This document shows, one piece after another, positions 34,108 through 36,507 of a stretch of 36,507 nucleotides of DNA; within the stretch, counting starts at the first letter, position 1; each line of letters begins with the position of its first letter. Location of the stretch: the NCBI RefSeq assembly GCF_000787815.1, contig NZ_BBPO01000066.1, positions 1-36,507 of the forward strand. Reading direction: 5' to 3'. The position numbers and the translations under genes were made by a program. The DNA is from Streptacidiphilus neutrinimicus. Lineage in GTDB: Bacteria; Actinomycetota; Actinomycetes; Streptomycetales; Streptomycetaceae. The notes below the pieces were generated by a model. It was not told where the DNA came from. It saw nothing but the letters and a program-made list of their open reading frames with translations, and searched no databases.

Positions 34108-35010
34108 ATGGACGCTCCAGCGAAGAGTGCTGTCCGTCTCATGGACACCTCCCGTTCCTGGCGCTATCCCGCGCAGGCGCAGCTGATCACGGCGGACGGC
34201 GTCACTCTCCACGCCGAGTATCTCCCGCCGGGTGACGGCGCGCCGGACGACGTGGTCGTCGTCCTGGCGCACGGATTCACGGGGGCGGTGGAACGCCCCG
34301 CGCTACGGCGCGCGGCGCGGGTCTTCGCGCGGTACGGCGGCGTCGTCACGTTCTCCTTCCGCGGCCACGGACGCTCCGGCGGCCGGTCGACGGTCGGCGA
34401 CCGGGAGGTCCTGGACCTGGACGCGGCCGTCGCCTGGGCGCGGTCGCTGGGCTTCGGGCGCGTCGTCACGGTGGGCTTCTCGATGGGCGGCGCCGTGGCC
34501 GTCCGGCACGCGGCGCTGTGCGGCGGCGTCGCCGCGACCGCGGCGGTGAGCGCGCCGGCCCGCTGGTACTACCAGGGCACGGTGCCGATGCGACGGCTGC
34601 ACTGGATCGTGATGAAGCCGCTCGGAAGGGTCGTCGGCCGCCTCGGGCTGAAGACGCGGATCGACCCCGAGGAGTGGACGGAGATGCCGCTGCCGCCGGT
34701 CGAGGCGGCCGCGCGGATCACCGTCCCGCTGCTCGTCGTCCACGGCGACGCGGATCCCTACTTCCCGCTGGACCATCCGCGGTCGCTGGCCCGGGCGGCG
34801 TCGGCGTCCTCGCCGAAACCCGAGCTGTGGATCGAGCCGGGCTTCGGCCACGCGGAGAACGCCGCGCCGGAGCGGCTGCTGGAGCGCGTCGCGCGGTGGG
34901 TGACGTCCGCGCACGAGGAGGCGTACGAGGAGGAGCCCGAGGAGGAGCCCGAGGAGGAGCCCGAGGAGGCGTACGAGGAGGAGCCCCGAGAGGCCGCGGA
35001 AGGGCGCTGA
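34108..35010 (+). CDS. Alpha/beta hydrolase with acidic repeat tail
   Basis: This 300-aa serine hydrolase of the alpha/beta fold has the oxyanion region HGFTG (55-59), nucleophile Ser125 in GFSMGG, Asp215 in HGDADPYFP and His248 in GFGHAE, a complete triad. It probably cleaves an ester or lipid; the substrate is unknown. Residues 269-295 form a highly acidic tail made of EEP-type repeats, encoded by tandem GAGGAGGAGCCC units. ATG 34108 has AGGAG ten bases upstream; TTG 34087 in frame is less likely. It is divergent from glnR and is followed by the MoaD-like gene after 35 bp. Confidence 0.92.
   Translation: MDAPAKSAVRLMDTSRSWRYPAQAQLITADGVTLHAEYLPPGDGAPDDVVVVLAHGFTGAVERPALRRAARVFARYGGVVTFSFRGHGRSGGRSTVGDREVLDLDAAVAWARSLGFGRVVTVGFSMGGAVAVRHAALCGGVAATAAVSAPARWYYQGTVPMRRLHWIVMKPLGRVVGRLGLKTRIDPEEWTEMPLPPVEAAARITVPLLVVHGDADPYFPLDHPRSLARAASASSPKPELWIEPGFGHAENAAPERLLERVARWVTSAHEEAYEEEPEEEPEEEPEEAYEEEPREAAEGR
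34915..34986 (+). repeat. Tandem 12-bp repeat encoding the acidic tail
   Basis: Repeated GAGGAGGAGCCC units, flanked by two GAGGAGGCGTAC-type units, encode EEP repeats and two EEAY motifs at the end of the hydrolase. Copy number is likely to vary between strains through slippage. Confidence 0.8.
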
Positions 35011-35045
35011 CCTGCCGCGCGTGACGGTTGCGCGGGTGATTGGCG

Positions 35046-35339
35046 ATGATGGCCCGCATGCAAGGTGCGACGGAGACAGTCAAGAACGGCGTGATCCGCT
35101 ACTGGGCGGCCGCGAAGGCCGAGGCGGGCACGGCCGAGGAGCCCTACGCGGCGGCGACGCTCGCGGAGGCGCTGGACGCCGCGCGTGCCCGCCACGCCGA
35201 GCGCCCGCGCTTCGCGCAGGTGCTCGCGCACTGCTCGTTCCTCGTCGACGGCGCGCAGGTCGGCAGCCGCGACCACGCCGCGGTCCCCCTCACCGAGGGC
35301 GGCACGGTCGAGGTCCTCCCCCCGTTCGCGGGAGGATGA
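35046..35339 (+). CDS. MoaD/ThiS-family sulfur carrier protein
   Basis: This protein of about 97 aa has the ubiquitin-like MoaD/ThiS pattern and ends in PPFAGG. The terminal Gly-Gly is the residue pair that is adenylated and thiocarboxylated in this family. The core begins IRYWAAAKAEAG and contains LAEALDAARA and SFLVDGAQVG. The start is uncertain among ATG 35046, 35049 and 35058; GGTGA lies seven bases before 35046. No moa or thi genes stand beside it, so the sulfur acceptor is unknown; a MoeB-like partner may lie beyond the window. The next gene starts within or just after its stop codon. Confidence 0.9.
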   Translation: MMARMQGATETVKNGVIRYWAAAKAEAGTAEEPYAAATLAEALDAARARHAERPRFAQVLAHCSFLVDGAQVGSRDHAAVPLTEGGTVEVLPPFAGG

Positions 35340-35347
35340 GCGACGCG

Positions 35348-36507
35348 ATGAGCGACTACCAGCAGAACTATTCGGGCTTCCCGATCGACCCGGCCGAGGG
35401 CGACCAGGAACGCACCGCCTACCTGCCTCCGATGCCGCCGGCCGCAGCGCCGGCCCCGCAGCCGTACCCCGCGGGTCCGTCCGCCGCGGAGACCGCCCTG
35501 CTGCCCCCCGTCCAGGACCCGTCGAGCGCGGCCCCCTCTCGCTTCGGGCACATCGAGGCGAAGTACGGCACCACCGAGCTGCCGCAGCTCCCCGACCCGT
35601 CGGCGGCCCCGCAGGCCCAGTCGCCGGCCGACCCGTCGGGCGAGCCGTCGGGTCAGCCCTCCGCCTGGCCCGAGGGCTGGGAGCGCCCCGCCGCGCCTCC
35701 GCCCACCTGGACCCCGGCGCCCGCGCCGCAGCCGCACCAGCCGCCCGGGCACGCCCCGCTGGGCGAGCCCTTCCCGCCCCAGTGGCAGCCACAACCGCAC
35801 TCCGCGCCGGGCCTCGCCGACGGCTATCCGCCGCAGGGCGCCTCCCCATCCGGCCACCAGGGCTACCCCCCGCACCAGCCGCCGATCGCCGCCCCGGTCC
35901 AGCCCGCTTTCGGCGGCTCCATCCCGCCGGAGGCCTACAGCGCCGGTCAGCCGCCGCTGGGTGCTCCCGTGGCCGGAGCGCCGGGGCAGCCCGGGGGCCC
36001 GCAGGGGCCGTTCCCGGGTGGGCCCGCGCAGTCGATGGGCCCCGGTGGGCAGGCTCACGGCGCGATGCGGCCGGAGGGCCAGGTCGCTGGTCAGCCGCCG
36101 CTCGGCGGTCCCGTGGCGGGTTCTCCAGGGCAGGCCGGCGGGCCGCACGGCCAGTTCCCGGGTGGGCCCGCGCAGCCGATGGGCGCCGGCGGGCAGACCC
36201 AGGCGCCGCAGGCCGGTTTCGGGGGCTCGATGCCGCCGGAGGCCTACAGCGCTGGTCAGTCGCCGTTCGGGGGGCCCGTGGCGGGTGCTCCGGGGCAGCC
36301 CGGTGGGCCGCAGGGCCAGTTCCCGAGTGCTCACGGTCCGATGCGGCCCGAGGGCCACGTCGCTGGTCAGCCGCCGCTCGGTGTTCCCGTGGCCGGAGCG
36401 CCGGGGCAGCCCGGCGGCCCGCAGGGGCCGTTCCAGGGTGGGCACGGGCCGGAGGCCGGTGGGGGTGGGTCGCTGCGGGAGGCGTTCGCGTCGGCGCAGC
36501 CCACCGG
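35348..36507 (+). CDS. Pro/Gly/Gln-rich repeat protein, partial at right edge
   Basis: The frame is open from ATG 35348 to the end of the window (386 codons, no stop). The whole visible part is low complexity, rich in Pro, Gly, Gln and Ala, with no membrane segment or signal peptide. At least four imperfect copies of AGQPPLGxPVAGxPGQPGG occur from about residue 198 onward, with two GGSxPPEAYSAGQ segments. GGGAGG (35330-35335) is 12 bases upstream; ATG 35336, overlapping the preceding stop (ATGA), is an alternative start. Such N-terminal disordered regions in streptomycetes often precede a membrane or phospholipid-binding domain; after a MoaD-like gene I would expect a DUF2993/LmeA-like domain beyond the edge, but this is a guess. 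Confidence 0.75.
   Translation, partial: MSDYQQNYSGFPIDPAEGDQERTAYLPPMPPAAAPAPQPYPAGPSAAETALLPPVQDPSSAAPSRFGHIEAKYGTTELPQLPDPSAAPQAQSPADPSGEPSGQPSAWPEGWERPAAPPPTWTPAPAPQPHQPPGHAPLGEPFPPQWQPQPHSAPGLADGYPPQGASPSGHQGYPPHQPPIAAPVQPAFGGSIPPEAYSAGQPPLGAPVAGAPGQPGGPQGPFPGGPAQSMGPGGQAHGAMRPEGQVAGQPPLGGPVAGSPGQAGGPHGQFPGGPAQPMGAGGQTQAPQAGFGGSMPPEAYSAGQSPFGGPVAGAPGQPGGPQGQFPSAHGPMRPEGHVAGQPPLGVPVAGAPGQPGGPQGPFQGGHGPEAGGGGSLREAFASAQPT
35936..36440 (+). repeat. Imperfect coding tandem repeats (AGQPPLG-PVAG-PGQPGG)
   Basis: Four copies of a unit encoding about AGQPPLGxPVAGxPGQPGGPQGxF begin near 35940, 36087, 36252 and 36363, separated by variable linkers such as MRPEGQV. DNA copies are close enough for recombination between them. 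Confidence 0.75.

Noticed and set aside
34915-36440. CRISPR-like direct repeats
   Set aside because: The repeats are in frame, encode EEP and Pro/Gly units, and have no unique spacers of regular length.
35144-36445. Leftward Arg/Leu-rich repeat frame at the right edge
   Set aside because: It mirrors the Pro/Gly repeats of the sense gene; the rightward frame has the better start and context.

Overview
The window is high-GC actinobacterial chromosome, most probably from a Streptomycetaceae member (Streptomyces, Kitasatospora or Streptacidiphilus type). The support is GlnR, mycothiol synthase MshD, a PHO-box-driven pst operon, GTG starts, Tat and lipobox signals typical of the group, and a gene order that, from memory, follows S. 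coelicolor from about SCO4126 to SCO4162. There is no integrase, transposase, relaxase, tRNA or CRISPR array; this looks like core chromosome.

Region 1 (85-11554) is the most unusual part. It is a leftward, tightly coupled operon for a type IV secretion-like membrane complex: a polytopic membrane protein, a VirD4/TraD-type coupling-protein homologue whose P-loop has lost GKT/S, a VirB4 C-terminal-half ATPase with an intact P-loop, a PrgI/VirB4-N-like protein (SCO6880 family), a VirB6/TrbL-like polytopic protein, a VirB8-like bitopic protein and a pilin-like small membrane protein. Divergent from it are a lytic transglycosylase-NlpC/P60 fusion (VirB1-like role) and a PAP2 phosphatase. No DNA-processing gene accompanies it.

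Region 2 (11790-15477) is a mixed segment: a Tat-exported, probably lipid-anchored, bicovalent flavin oxidoreductase, a small Cys-rich protein, an LppX/LprG-like lipoprotein, a short conserved hypothetical and an orphan CsoR-type copper sensor.

Region 3 (15685-26001) is a phosphate/polyphosphate locus: DUF47-pit (low-affinity uptake), a convergent terminator, pstSCAB (high-affinity uptake) with a clear PHO box before pstS and a strong hairpin between pstS and pstC, then a CHAD-Nudix pair and ppk, which has a weaker PHO-box-like element. The CHAD protein has lost most basic residues that normally bind polyphosphate.

Region 4 (26196-33927) carries mshD, an MFS transporter, an OmpR-type two-component system downstream of a PDZ-less trypsin-like membrane protease, a LacI-family regulator and the nitrogen regulator glnR, with tandem hairpins between lacI and glnR and a 19-bp-period direct repeat upstream of glnR. 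Region 5 (34108-36507, rightward) holds an alpha/beta hydrolase with an acidic repeat tail, a MoaD/ThiS-like protein, and the start of a Pro/Gly-rich repeat protein that leaves the window. Homology statements come from recognising motifs by eye; no database search was run.
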